64,000 nucleotides of DNA from CAZZNQ01 sp964655775 (GTDB lineage Bacteria; Planctomycetota; Brocadiia; SM23-32), in contig CAZZNQ010000004.1 of assembly GCA_964655775.1 (NCBI GenBank), positions 1-64,000 of the forward strand, written 5' to 3'. The position numbers were made by a program, and so were the translations under genes. The first letter of the stretch is position 1; the number at the start of each line of letters is the position of its first letter. The notes beneath the pieces are model-generated. The model did no database searches and was not told the DNA's origin. It worked only from the letters and a program-made list of their open reading frames with translations. Below, piece after piece: positions 1 to 7,784 of this stretch.

Positions 1-116
1 CTTAGTGTGCGGTCCCGCAGCAAGTGGACCAGCGCGAATGGGAGATTGGTCGGCTACACGCACCGCAAAGCCTCGAGACCTTGCCTTGACACGGCTCACT
101 TCATGGGAGGCGGCAA

Positions 117-299
117 GTGTTCGCAGTACTGGGCATCAAGGGAACTGGCGTGGTCTTGGCTTACGTACTCTGTGTCCTCAGTATGGTCCTTTGTGTGACA
201 TATGGTCTGCTGAACTGGAACAAGGGAGACGAACCCGTTGAGGATGAGGACGTTCAGTGGGCAAGAGAGGAAGTGGAAGAAGTCGACGAGGCGCTCTGA
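117..299 (+). CDS. symporter small accessory protein (one TM)
   Basis: A 60-residue protein with one membrane helix (about residues 8-32) and an acidic tail (DEPVEDEDVQ). The segment LNWNKGDE after the helix is what I recall from the small accessory proteins encoded just before SSS-family symporters, and the next gene is such a symporter, 71 bp downstream. The start is GTG at 117, six bases after GGGAGG. It probably sits in the inner membrane as a partner of the transporter. Its function in the family is not known to me beyond this association. Nothing coding is visible in bases 1-116. Confidence 0.75.
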   Translation: MFAVLGIKGTGVVLAYVLCVLSMVLCVTYGLLNWNKGDEPVEDEDVQWAREEVEEVDEAL

Positions 300-370
300 C
301 AGTCTGTGCGGATGCGTGCTGGCTCACGGGACGAGGGCCGGCCGGCTGACATTCACCGGAGGAACTGTAA

Positions 371-2260
371 ATGGATTTGTTTACCATCCTGATTGTCCTG
401 GTTTACCTCCTGGCGGTAGGCTACTTGGGGTACCTGGGTTTTCGGCGGACCAAGACGGCCGCGGACTACATGCTGGCGGGGCGTGAGGCACACCCCGTCG
501 TAATGGCGCTCTCCTACGGTGCCACGTTTATCAGCACCTCCGCCATCGTTGGATTCGGCGGCGTGGCCGGCCTGTTCGGCATGAGTCTCCTCTGGCTGAC
601 TTTTCTCAACATCTTCGTCGGCATATTCATCGCTTTCGTGTTTTTGGGTGGGCCCACCCGTCGCATGGGCCACCATCTGGACGCGCATACCTTCCCGGAG
701 CTTCTCGGCAGGCGTTTCAACAGCAAATTCATCCAGGTTTTCGCTGGGCTGGTGATATTCATCTTTATGCCGCTCTATGCCATGGCCGTGATAAACGGCG
801 CGGCTGAGTTTCTCGGCACCACGTTCAACATGCATTTTGACACCGCGCTCTACTTCTTCGCCGTGATCGTGGCGCTGTACGTGATCCTTGGCGGGCTGAA
901 AGGCGTGATGCTCACCGATGCCCTGCAGGGGACGATCATGCTCATCGGTACGATCGTGCTGCTGACGGTGACTTACGCCAAGCTGGGCGGGGTCGGGGAG
1001 GCGCACCAATCCCTGGCAGGCATGGATCCTCCCGGCTCGCTGGCATCCATAGGGCACCAGGGATGGACCTCGATGCCCAAGTTCGGCTGGGCAAGCCCCG
1101 CGGCGGAGGCGCCGCACGCCTACGACCTGTGGTGGATCGTCGTCTCGACTATCGTAATGGGCGTCGGCATAGGTGTTCTGGCGCAGCCGCAGTTGATCGT
1201 GCGGTTCATGACCGTGAAGTCGAAACAGTCGCTCAACCGGGCCGTCGCGATGGGCGGGATCTTCATCTTCTTCATGACCGGCGTCGCGTTCATCGTCGGC
1301 CCGCTCTCGAACGTCTATTTCGCCGAGAAGGAGGCGATCGAGTGCAAGATTGTAAACGATAGTGCGATGTTCTATGCCGATCCGGATCGGGGCGGCAAGC
1401 TGTTCGCCATAGATGATTCGACATCGCCGGCACTCGCCGAAAAGCCGGTGCGTCTTGTCGCATACCGCCTGCCCGACGAAGGGCCGGACGACGCTTTGCG
1501 CCATGTTCTGTTTACGCCAGATATGAGGATCAAGAGGGGTGCAGCAGGCGAGAACGACGTTCTCCGGCCCGGCCTGATCAGCATTGGCCGCACAGTCGGC
1601 CCCGGCACCACCGTCAAGGGCAACCGGGACACGATCATCCCTGAATACGTCAGCAGCGCCATGCCCCGGTGGTTCGGCATCGTCTTCCTTCTCACGCTTC
1701 TCGCTGCCGCGATGAGCACCGTGTCCAGCCAGTTCCACGCAATCGGAACGTCCATCGGGCGGGACGTATTCGAGCAGTTGACGCACAAGCACAGCGAGAA
1801 GTCGGTCCTGATCACGCGCATCGGCATAACGGTGGGCATCATCACCGCCATCTGGTTGGGCGGGAAGGTGCGCGGGAACATCATCGCGCTGGCCACGTCC
1901 ATCTTCTTTGGCCTATGCGGGTCCGCGTTCCTGCCGGCGTTCGTCGGCGGCCTCTTCTCCAGGCGCATGACGCGCGCGGCGGCAATCTGCTCGATGGTCA
2001 CCGGGTTCTGTGTTAGCATGTTCTGGATGGTCTTCGTGAATGCGAAGACCGCCGGGGGCCTGGGGATCTGCAAGGTGCTCTTCGGCCGGGCGACTCTTGT
2101 GCCGGAGGGCTTTAGCGCCACTTGGAACGTGGTGGACCCGCTGATAGTGGCCTTGCCGGCCGCCGTGATAGCGGCCGTTGTGGTGACCTTGGTGACCAGG
2201 CCCATGGACCCCGCCCACGTTGACTACTGCTTCGGCGGGCCGAAGCCGGAAGAGAAGTGA
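371..2260 (+). CDS. sodium:solute symporter (SSS family)
   Basis: A polytopic inner-membrane transporter of 629 residues. SSS features are the GREAHP segment near residue 37, the GGLKGVMLTDALQG stretch near 174-187 and QPQLIVRFM near 272. These symporters import small organic solutes with sodium; the substrate cannot be read from sequence. The protein is longer than the usual 500-550 residues because of a roughly 100-residue hydrophilic insert (about 320-422) between membrane helices. GGAGG lies 9 bases before the ATG. It follows its small accessory protein, and iorA starts 84 bp downstream, so import of an aromatic or organic acid for the following pathway is possible but only inferred. Confidence 0.9.
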   Translation: MDLFTILIVLVYLLAVGYLGYLGFRRTKTAADYMLAGREAHPVVMALSYGATFISTSAIVGFGGVAGLFGMSLLWLTFLNIFVGIFIAFVFLGGPTRRMGHHLDAHTFPELLGRRFNSKFIQVFAGLVIFIFMPLYAMAVINGAAEFLGTTFNMHFDTALYFFAVIVALYVILGGLKGVMLTDALQGTIMLIGTIVLLTVTYAKLGGVGEAHQSLAGMDPPGSLASIGHQGWTSMPKFGWASPAAEAPHAYDLWWIVVSTIVMGVGIGVLAQPQLIVRFMTVKSKQSLNRAVAMGGIFIFFMTGVAFIVGPLSNVYFAEKEAIECKIVNDSAMFYADPDRGGKLFAIDDSTSPALAEKPVRLVAYRLPDEGPDDALRHVLFTPDMRIKRGAAGENDVLRPGLISIGRTVGPGTTVKGNRDTIIPEYVSSAMPRWFGIVFLLTLLAAAMSTVSSQFHAIGTSIGRDVFEQLTHKHSEKSVLITRIGITVGIITAIWLGGKVRGNIIALATSIFFGLCGSAFLPAFVGGLFSRRMTRAAAICSMVTGFCVSMFWMVFVNAKTAGGLGICKVLFGRATLVPEGFSATWNVVDPLIVALPAAVIAAVVVTLVTRPMDPAHVDYCFGGPKPEEK

Positions 2261-2282
2261 CACAGCACTGATCTGAAGTCCA

Positions 2283-2318
2283 GGCGTCAAGGGCGGCCGC
2301 ATGTTCGCCCCTGGCGCC
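2283..2318 (+). other. intergenic hairpin between symporter and iorA
   Basis: Bases 2283-2295 and 2306-2318 can form a 13-bp GC-rich stem with two mismatches around a 10-base loop. The octamer CATGTTCG occurs in the loop region and again about 22 bases further on. There is no T-run after the stem, so an mRNA-stability element or a partial terminator is more likely than a full intrinsic terminator. Confidence 0.35.
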
Positions 2319-2344
2319 CGGCATGTTCGTTCGGGAGGAATCCG

Positions 2345-4102
2345 ATGTCGTCTGTCGAAAAGCAGCTGCTCTCCGGCAACGAGGCGGTCGCCCTGGCCGC
2401 CCTGCATGCCGGCGTACGTATGGGCACGGGGTATCCTGGCACGCCCAGCACGGAGATTCTGGAGACGCTGGCGTCACTGAAGCACCATGACGTGTTGCTG
2501 CGGTGGGCGCCGAACGAGAAAGTGGCGCTGGAGGTGGGGCTGGGCTCGGCCTTTGCCGGCGCGCGCACGCTCGTGACGATGAAGCACGTGGGCGTGAACG
2601 TGGCGGCGGATCCCCTTTTCACCGGCGCCTACATCGGCGTGAAGGGCGGCCTGGTGCTGATCAGTGCCGACGATCCCGGGATGCACAGCTCGCAGAACGA
2701 GCAGGACAACCGCCACTACGCCGCCTTCGCCGGGCTTCCGATGCTGGAGCCGTCCTCCAGCCAGGAGGCGTACGACTTCGCCCGGCGCGCCTTCGCGCTG
2801 AGCGAGGAGTTCGGCACGATCGTCATGCTGCGCCTCACCACCCGCATATGCCACAGCAAGGGCCTGGTGGCGGCCTCCGAGCCCGACACCCTGGATCGTG
2901 AGTATGGCTTCGACGTGGATATCCCGCGCTACGTGATGGTGCCGGGCAACGCGCGGAAGCGCCACGTGGCGCTGGAGCGGCGGCTGGACGAACTGCGGAT
3001 CGAGTCCGAGAACAGCGATCTGAACCGCGTGATCGGCAACGTCGACGGTGCCGCACTCGGCGTGGTCGCCGCGGGCGTCGCTTACGAATACGTGCGTGAG
3101 GCCGCCCCGCAGGTGCCGGTCTTCAAGGTGGGCATGGGCTGGCCGCTGCCGCTCGACCGCATTCGCGAGTTCCAGCAGCAGGTGGGCGACCTGCTGGTCG
3201 TGGAGGAACTCGCCGATTTCAACCTGGAGAAGATACTTGCCGCCGGGATTCCGGCCCGCGGTAAGAGCAGCGAGTTCCGTCTGGGCGAGCTCAACGTCGA
3301 CCGCGTGCGGCGGATTCTGGCAGGCGAGAGCGACGTGCAGCCGCACAGCGATCCCAACCTGCCCCCTCCGCGCCCGCCGGTGCTCTGCCCCGGCTGCCCG
3401 CACCGCAGCGCCTTCACGGTGCTCAAGAAGCTCGGGCTGACCGTTACGGGCGACATCGGCTGCTACACGCTGGGCGCGCTTCCGCCGCTCGGCGCGCTGC
3501 ACACCTGCGTGTGCATGGGCGCGAGCGTCGGTGTGGCATTGGGGCTGGAACGCGTTCTGCCGGAGGAGAAGGCGGGCAAGGTGGTGGCCGTCATCGGCGA
3601 CAGCACGTTTTTCCATTCGGGGCTCACGGGCGTGCTGGACGCCGTCTACAACGGTTCGTCCGGTGTCCTCCTCATCCTCGACAATCGCACCACGGCGATG
3701 ACCGGCGGGCAGCACCATCCGGGCACGGGCGAGCGCCTGAGCGGCGAGCCGGCGCCGGCGCTGGACGCTGCGCAGGCATGCCGCGGACTGGGTGTGGCCG
3801 ATGTGAAGGTGCTGGACCCCTACGACCGGGACGAACTGGAAGCGGCCCTGAAGGACAGCCTGGAACGCGACGAATACAGCGTAATCGTTTGCCGGCACCC
3901 CTGCCTGCTGCTGGAGCGCGGCAAACCGCACGACACCTACCGCGTGGACGCCAACGTTTGCCGCGAGTGCGGCGCCTGCCTGCGTATCGGATGTCCGGCC
4001 ATCACACAGGTGGAGGGGGCCGTGGAGATCAACCAGGACCTCTGCACCGGCTGCGCCCTGTGCTACGAGGCGTGCAAGTTTGGAGCTATCGACAAGGCGT
4101 GA
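2345..4102 (+). CDS. iorA: indolepyruvate:ferredoxin oxidoreductase, alpha subunit
   Basis: The catalytic subunit (585 residues) of the enzyme that oxidatively decarboxylates aryl pyruvates to arylacetyl-CoA while reducing ferredoxin, in the cytoplasm. The N-terminal pyruvate-oxidoreductase domain opens with LLSGNEAVALAALHAGV and GYPGTPSTEI. The TPP-binding half carries CPGCPHRSAF, GDIGCYTLGALPP and GDSTFFHSG. The C-terminus has two [4Fe-4S] motifs, CRECGACLRIGCP and CTGCALCYEAC. Length and domain order are typical for IorA. GGGAGG precedes the ATG. iorB starts 6 bp after the stop and paaK follows, giving a coherent arylpyruvate-to-CoA-thioester pathway. Confidence 0.93.
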   Translation: MSSVEKQLLSGNEAVALAALHAGVRMGTGYPGTPSTEILETLASLKHHDVLLRWAPNEKVALEVGLGSAFAGARTLVTMKHVGVNVAADPLFTGAYIGVKGGLVLISADDPGMHSSQNEQDNRHYAAFAGLPMLEPSSSQEAYDFARRAFALSEEFGTIVMLRLTTRICHSKGLVAASEPDTLDREYGFDVDIPRYVMVPGNARKRHVALERRLDELRIESENSDLNRVIGNVDGAALGVVAAGVAYEYVREAAPQVPVFKVGMGWPLPLDRIREFQQQVGDLLVVEELADFNLEKILAAGIPARGKSSEFRLGELNVDRVRRILAGESDVQPHSDPNLPPPRPPVLCPGCPHRSAFTVLKKLGLTVTGDIGCYTLGALPPLGALHTCVCMGASVGVALGLERVLPEEKAGKVVAVIGDSTFFHSGLTGVLDAVYNGSSGVLLILDNRTTAMTGGQHHPGTGERLSGEPAPALDAAQACRGLGVADVKVLDPYDRDELEAALKDSLERDEYSVIVCRHPCLLLERGKPHDTYRVDANVCRECGACLRIGCPAITQVEGAVEINQDLCTGCALCYEACKFGAIDKA

Positions 4103-4108
4103 GACGGC

Positions 4109-4588
4109 ATGAGTGAGACCAGGAACATTCTGATTGTCGGCGTGGGCGGACAGGGCGTGCTGAAGGCCAGCCAGGTGCTATCGGAGGCGCTGGTGCGCAG
4201 CGGCTACGACGTGAAGCAGAGCGAAGTGCACGGCATGGCGCAGCGCGGAGGCAGCGTGGTTAGCGAGGTGCGCTACGGAGACGAGGTGCATTCGCCCCTT
4301 GCGGCGGAGTTCGGCATCGACTTCATCGTGGCGCTGGACGACCGGGAGGGGCGGCGGTCCGAGCATCGGCTGGATCCCGACTACGGCCGTCTGATAGGCG
4401 TTCCCGCCGAGCTCGATGCGGAGCTGGCCGACCGTCGTTCGCGGAACATCGCCGCCCTGGGCAGGCTGTCGAGCCATATGGACATTGAGCAGGAGGTCTG
4501 GCGCGCGGCCGTCAGCCGCTGCGTTCCGCCGAAGACCGTGGAAGCCAATCTGGCCGCTTTCGAGGCCGGCAGACGTTTCGAGAACTGA
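4109..4588 (+). CDS. iorB: indolepyruvate:ferredoxin oxidoreductase, beta subunit (short)
   Basis: The gamma-type 2-oxoacid oxidoreductase subunit that partners IorA. It opens with ILIVGVGGQGVLKASQVLSEAL and contains SEVHGMAQRGGSVVSEVRYG, both hallmarks of the family. At 159 residues it is about 30-40 shorter than the IorB proteins I know. The shortening lies in the middle, after FIVALDDREG, where the helical segment usually following the EALR-type motif is reduced. The reading frame is intact and the C-terminal portion looks normal, so this appears to be a natural short form. It starts 6 bp after iorA. Confidence 0.88.
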   Translation: MSETRNILIVGVGGQGVLKASQVLSEALVRSGYDVKQSEVHGMAQRGGSVVSEVRYGDEVHSPLAAEFGIDFIVALDDREGRRSEHRLDPDYGRLIGVPAELDAELADRRSRNIAALGRLSSHMDIEQEVWRAAVSRCVPPKTVEANLAAFEAGRRFEN

Positions 4589-4607
4589 CGTGTAAGGAGA
4601 CCCGAAC

Positions 4608-5906
4608 ATGCAAGATCTCTGGGAAAAGGACCGCATGCCGCGGGAACAGATGCGCGAGCTTCAACTCGAACGCCTGCGCGCGACGGTGGCCCGCGTCCGC
4701 GAGAACGTCCCCTTCTACCGCGAAGCGCTGGCCGAGAAGGGCATAACCGAGGACGGTATTCAGAACCTGGATGACCTCCGCGCGCTGCCGTTCACCAAGA
4801 AGGACGACCTGCGCACCAACTATCCGTTCCGCCTCTTCGCCGCGCCGATGGGCGATATCGTGCGCATGCACTGTTCCAGCGGCACCACGGGCAAGCCGAT
4901 TGTGGCGGGCTACACGCGCGACGACATCGACACCTGGAGCGAGGTGATGGCGCGCACGTTCCATCAGCTCGGCGTCACCTCCGACGATATAGCGCAGGTG
5001 GCCTGGGGCTACGGGCTGTTCACCGGCGGGCTTGGCGCGCACTACGGCCTGGAGCGATTAGGTGCCGCGGTGGTGCCCGTTTCCGGCGGCAACACGGAGC
5101 GCCAGGTGATGCTGATGCAGGACTTCGGCACCACCGTCTGGATGGGCACACCCAGCTACTGCCTATACCTGCTGGAAGTCGCGGACCAGATGGGCGTGGA
5201 CCTGCGCCAGAGCAAGCTCCAATTCGCCATATTCGGGGCCGAGCCCTGGTCCGAGCAGATGCGGGCCGAGATCGAGGACCGCATGGGCGTGAGGGCCTAC
5301 GACATCTACGGGCTGACCGAGATCATAGGCCCGGGCGTGTCCAGCGAGTGCACCGAGCGCTGCGGGCTTCACATCTTCGAGGACCACTTCGTGCCGGAGC
5401 TCATCGATCCGGGCACGCTGGAGCCGATAGAGGGCGACGGGGAGGGCGAGCTGGTGCTCACCACCGTCACCAAGCAGGCGATGCCAGTGCTCCGGTTCCG
5501 CACCCGCGACATCACCCGGCTGCACTACGAGACCTGTGCCTGTGGCCGAACGACCGTCCGCATGGATCGCGTGTCCGGCCGCACGGACGACATGCTCATC
5601 ATCCGCGGCGTGAACGTCTTCCCCAGCCAGATCGAGTCAATCCTTCTGGAGATCGAGGGCACCGAGCCCCACTACCAGATCGTGCTGGAGAAGGTGGGCA
5701 CCATGGACGACATCGAGATACGCGTCGAGGTGGCGGAGAGCATCTTCTCCGATACGGTCCGTGGCCTGGAGGCGTTCGAACGAAGCGTGCGCGAGAAGAT
5801 CGAGAGCGTGCTGGGCCTGCGCGTGCGCGTTCGGCTGATGGAGCCCGGCTCCATCGAGCGCAGCATGGGCAAAGCGAAGCGCGTCATAGATCAGCGCAAC
5901 TCGTGA
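4608..5906 (+). CDS. paaK: phenylacetate-CoA ligase family enzyme
   Basis: A 432-residue AMP-forming ligase of the PaaK type, which activates phenylacetate or related aryl acetates to CoA thioesters. The ATP-binding loop SSGTTGKP is at residues 90-97, YDIYGLTEIIGPG follows mid-protein, and the C-terminal hinge and subdomain show SGRTDDMLIIRGVNVFPSQIE. Length fits the family. GGAG is 8-9 bases before the ATG, and the gene is 19 bp after iorB. In this kind of cluster it may recover free aryl acids or, working in reverse, conserve ATP from arylacetyl-CoA made by IorAB; the direction is an inference. Confidence 0.92.
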   Translation: MQDLWEKDRMPREQMRELQLERLRATVARVRENVPFYREALAEKGITEDGIQNLDDLRALPFTKKDDLRTNYPFRLFAAPMGDIVRMHCSSGTTGKPIVAGYTRDDIDTWSEVMARTFHQLGVTSDDIAQVAWGYGLFTGGLGAHYGLERLGAAVVPVSGGNTERQVMLMQDFGTTVWMGTPSYCLYLLEVADQMGVDLRQSKLQFAIFGAEPWSEQMRAEIEDRMGVRAYDIYGLTEIIGPGVSSECTERCGLHIFEDHFVPELIDPGTLEPIEGDGEGELVLTTVTKQAMPVLRFRTRDITRLHYETCACGRTTVRMDRVSGRTDDMLIIRGVNVFPSQIESILLEIEGTEPHYQIVLEKVGTMDDIEIRVEVAESIFSDTVRGLEAFERSVREKIESVLGLRVRVRLMEPGSIERSMGKAKRVIDQRNS

Positions 5907-5922
5907 TTGGGAGATAGACGCG

Positions 5923-6354
5923 ATGTTCGTCAAACAGCTTTCCGTCTTTGTCGAGAATCGTCCCGGAAGACTTGCCTCCATCTGTCGCGCACTGGCCGAC
6001 GAGGAGATCAACATTCTCGCCCTGAGCCTGGCCGACAGCTCGGACTTCGGCGTGCTGCACCTGATCGTGTCGGATCCCGACGCGGCCCAGGATGCTCTGA
6101 AGGCGGGCGGCTTCACGGTGCTGGCAAACGACGTGCTGGCCGTGGAAGTGCCCGACGAGCCGGGTGGCCTGCTCCGTATCCTGGAAGTGCTCCGCGAAGA
6201 CGACGTGAACGTGGAGTACATGTATGCCTTCTCGTCGATACGCACAGGTCGGGCGGCGCTGATCTTCCGATTCGAAGATAATCAGGCGGCGATCAAGACG
6301 CTCGGCGCGGCGGATATCGGCGTGATGAACAAGGTGGACGTTCTGGGCAAGTGA
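5923..6354 (+). CDS. tandem ACT-domain amino-acid-binding protein
   Basis: A 143-residue protein made of two ACT domains, about residues 1-68 and 70-140. The first starts VKQLSVFVENRPGRLASICRALADEEINI and the second VEVPDEPGGLLRILEVLREDDVNVEYMY, both classic ligand-binding ACT openings. Proteins of this form often follow iorAB-paaK in anaerobes and are thought to sense amino acids. It has no DNA-binding or catalytic domain, so it probably acts through protein contacts. The gene is 16 bp after paaK and is the last of the operon, ahead of a palindromic repeat. Confidence 0.88.
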   Translation: MFVKQLSVFVENRPGRLASICRALADEEINILALSLADSSDFGVLHLIVSDPDAAQDALKAGGFTVLANDVLAVEVPDEPGGLLRILEVLREDDVNVEYMYAFSSIRTGRAALIFRFEDNQAAIKTLGAADIGVMNKVDVLGK

Positions 6355-6406
6355 TCGGTCTAAGAGGGCGAACATTAGTCTTCGCCGGTTCTGCTTCATC
6401 GACGCA

Positions 6407-6473
6407 GCGGGGCGAGACGCCCCGCTCTACCCATTGCAGGGGTAGCGCGGCCGTCTCGGCCGCGTTACTGCAA
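6407..6473. repeat. paired palindromic intergenic element
   Basis: Two strong hairpins lie side by side. The first has 8-bp arms GCGGGGCG/CGCCCCGC around AGA (6407-6425). The second has arms CGCGGCCG/CGGCCGCG around TCT (6446-6464), enclosed by an outer TTGCAG/CTGCAA pair (6434-6473). The loops are complementary (AGA, TCT). It sits between the ACT gene and the nitroreductase gene, where it could end transcription of the ior operon. The tidy two-part structure looks like a dispersed repeat rather than a one-off terminator, but only one copy is in this window. Confidence 0.6.
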
Positions 6474-6517
6474 GCCGAACAGTGGAGTACTTATGTGAGA
6501 CCGCTCAGGAGGGTGCA

Positions 6518-7069
6518 ATGGACTACTTCGAGGCCGCTCTGGGCCGCAGGAGCTACCGCCGTTTCCAACAGGATCCGATTCCTCGTGAGCATCTGGACAG
6601 AATGATCGACGCCGGGCGATACGTTCCCACCGGGTTCAACTGTCAGCCGGTGCGGTTCGCCGTCATTCAGTCGCCGGAGAAGGTCGAGCAGGCGTTCCAG
6701 TTCACAGGCTGGCTCACCGGCCGCCCGCCGGAGGGCGAGCGCCCCGTCGCCTACATCGTGACCCTCGCCGACTCCGAAGTTCACGACGGCAAGCTGCCGC
6801 CCGAACTGGCGACGTACTCTGTGATGACAGCCGCCTACGCGCTGGGCTACGGTTCCTGTTGGCACGGTGTCGGCAAGAAGGACGAGATGCGCGACCTCCT
6901 CGGCGTGTCGGAGCGCTACATCCCCAGCGTCCTCATATCGTTGGGCAAGCCGGCGGAGGAGGTGAAGGTCGACGATCCGTCCTTCGATACCAAGGTGAAG
7001 AAGGACGCGGACGGCCTTGTGCATTTGGGCAAGTTGGGAAGGGATGCGGTGACCATCGCCGTCGTCTGA
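6518..7069 (+). CDS. nitroreductase-family flavoprotein
   Basis: A 183-residue FMN-dependent oxidoreductase. The N-terminal FMN-binding signature is visible as ALGRRSYRRFQQDPIP, followed by DAGRYVPTGFNCQPVRFAVI. The mid region has AAYALGYGSCWHG, where the family contacts the flavin. The physiological substrate cannot be told from sequence. The ATG at 6518 is chosen over an upstream in-frame ATG at 6482 because CAGGAGGG ends four bases before it and the family alignment begins there. A flavin-reductase-like gene starts 26 bp downstream, suggesting a two-gene flavoenzyme unit. Confidence 0.85.
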   Translation: MDYFEAALGRRSYRRFQQDPIPREHLDRMIDAGRYVPTGFNCQPVRFAVIQSPEKVEQAFQFTGWLTGRPPEGERPVAYIVTLADSEVHDGKLPPELATYSVMTAAYALGYGSCWHGVGKKDEMRDLLGVSERYIPSVLISLGKPAEEVKVDDPSFDTKVKKDADGLVHLGKLGRDAVTIAVV

Positions 7070-7095
7070 ACGGGTTTGCAGAAAGGGGGTGCGTC

Positions 7096-7542
7096 GTGGA
7101 GTTCCGGCACGATATGTTGACGCACGGCGTGAACGTGGTCTGCGCGGCCCACGAGGGGCGGCGCGCGGGGCTGGCGGTTGCCTGGGCCACCCAGACCGCC
7201 ACCGACCGTGTGCTGATCTGCGTGGGTAAGCAGAGCGTCACGCGCGACGTGATCCTGGCGTCCGAGGCGTTTTCGGTCAATGTGCTCCGGCGCAACCAGC
7301 TCGAGCTGGCGCGCCTCTTCGGCACCAGGTCCAGCCGCAGCGTTGACAAGTTCGAGGGGCTGGCCGTGCACACCGCGGAGACCGGTTCGCCTCTGCTGGA
7401 AGGCTGCGCCGCCGCCCTGGACTGCCGCGTCGAGAGGGTCATCGACCTGGACGGTAGCAAGCTGATTCTCGGCAAGGTTGTTGCGGCGGAGGGAATCGGC
7501 GAAGCCTTCGATCCGCTCACCTACCGCCAGGAAGACTACTGA
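7096..7542 (+). CDS. flavin reductase-like FMN-binding protein
   Basis: A 148-residue protein of the split-barrel flavin reductase type. It begins VEFRHDMLTHGVNVVCAAHEGRRAGLAVAWATQ, matching the family pattern in which a Gly-rich strand leads into the flavin-binding loop, and later has FSVNVLRRNQLELARLFGT. The start is GTG at 7096 with GAAAGGGGG just upstream. It follows the nitroreductase gene by 26 bp and could supply reduced flavin or act as a separate FMN reductase. An S9-peptidase remnant begins right after its stop codon. Confidence 0.8.
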   Translation: MEFRHDMLTHGVNVVCAAHEGRRAGLAVAWATQTATDRVLICVGKQSVTRDVILASEAFSVNVLRRNQLELARLFGTRSSRSVDKFEGLAVHTAETGSPLLEGCAAALDCRVERVIDLDGSKLILGKVVAAEGIGEAFDPLTYRQEDY

Positions 7543-7544
7543 GC

Positions 7545-7691
7545 TGCAGCCGTTTCGACGAGGCGAAGTTCAGCTACGAGGCGCTTGTCTTCGACGACGA
7601 GGTGCACGGCATTCGGAAGCCGGGGAACCAGCGGACGCTTTACGTCCGCGCGGCGCGGCTTTTCCGTTCGGCCTTCGAGCGCAGGCCGTGA
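7545..7691 (+). pseudogene. C-terminal remnant of an S9 (prolyl oligopeptidase-like) peptidase
   Basis: In one frame, 48 codons up to a TGA read as the C-terminal tail of an alpha/beta-hydrolase of family S9. The segment ALVFDDEVHGIRKPGNQ matches the family pattern (Asp/Glu)-(Gly/Val)-His-Gly-x-x-Lys-Pro around the catalytic His, followed by a helix LYVRAARLFRSAFE. No start codon or upstream catalytic Ser and Asp region exists; the frame runs back into the flavin reductase gene in a different frame. I infer a deletion that fused the tail of a lost peptidase gene to this position. Confidence 0.6.
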
Positions 7692-7699
7692 CGGCAACG

Positions 7700-7727
7700 T
7701 TGCAGCCTGCGGGCGTTCCGTTAGAAT
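7700..7727 (+). promoter_or_regulatory. sigma-70-type promoter for the oxidoreductase gene
   Basis: TTGCAG (7700-7705) and TAGAAT (7722-7727) with a 16-base spacer lie about 57 bp upstream of the GTG start at 7785. Several other genes in this window have a similar TTGxxx and TAGAAT or TATAAT pair. Confidence 0.5.
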
Positions 7728-7784
7728 ATCCGTACCTTCCCGGATTCAGAGATATCTCGCCGGAATGCTGCGGAGGAGGTGACC

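Noticed and set aside
353..1792. Minus-strand open frame of 479 codons opposite the symporter
   Set aside because: The plus-strand symporter is certain; the antisense product lacks any membrane or domain pattern.
6859..7095. Extension of the flavin reductase gene upstream into the nitroreductase
   Set aside because: The additional sequence is an out-of-frame shadow of the nitroreductase; the family match starts at 7096 behind a ribosome-binding site.
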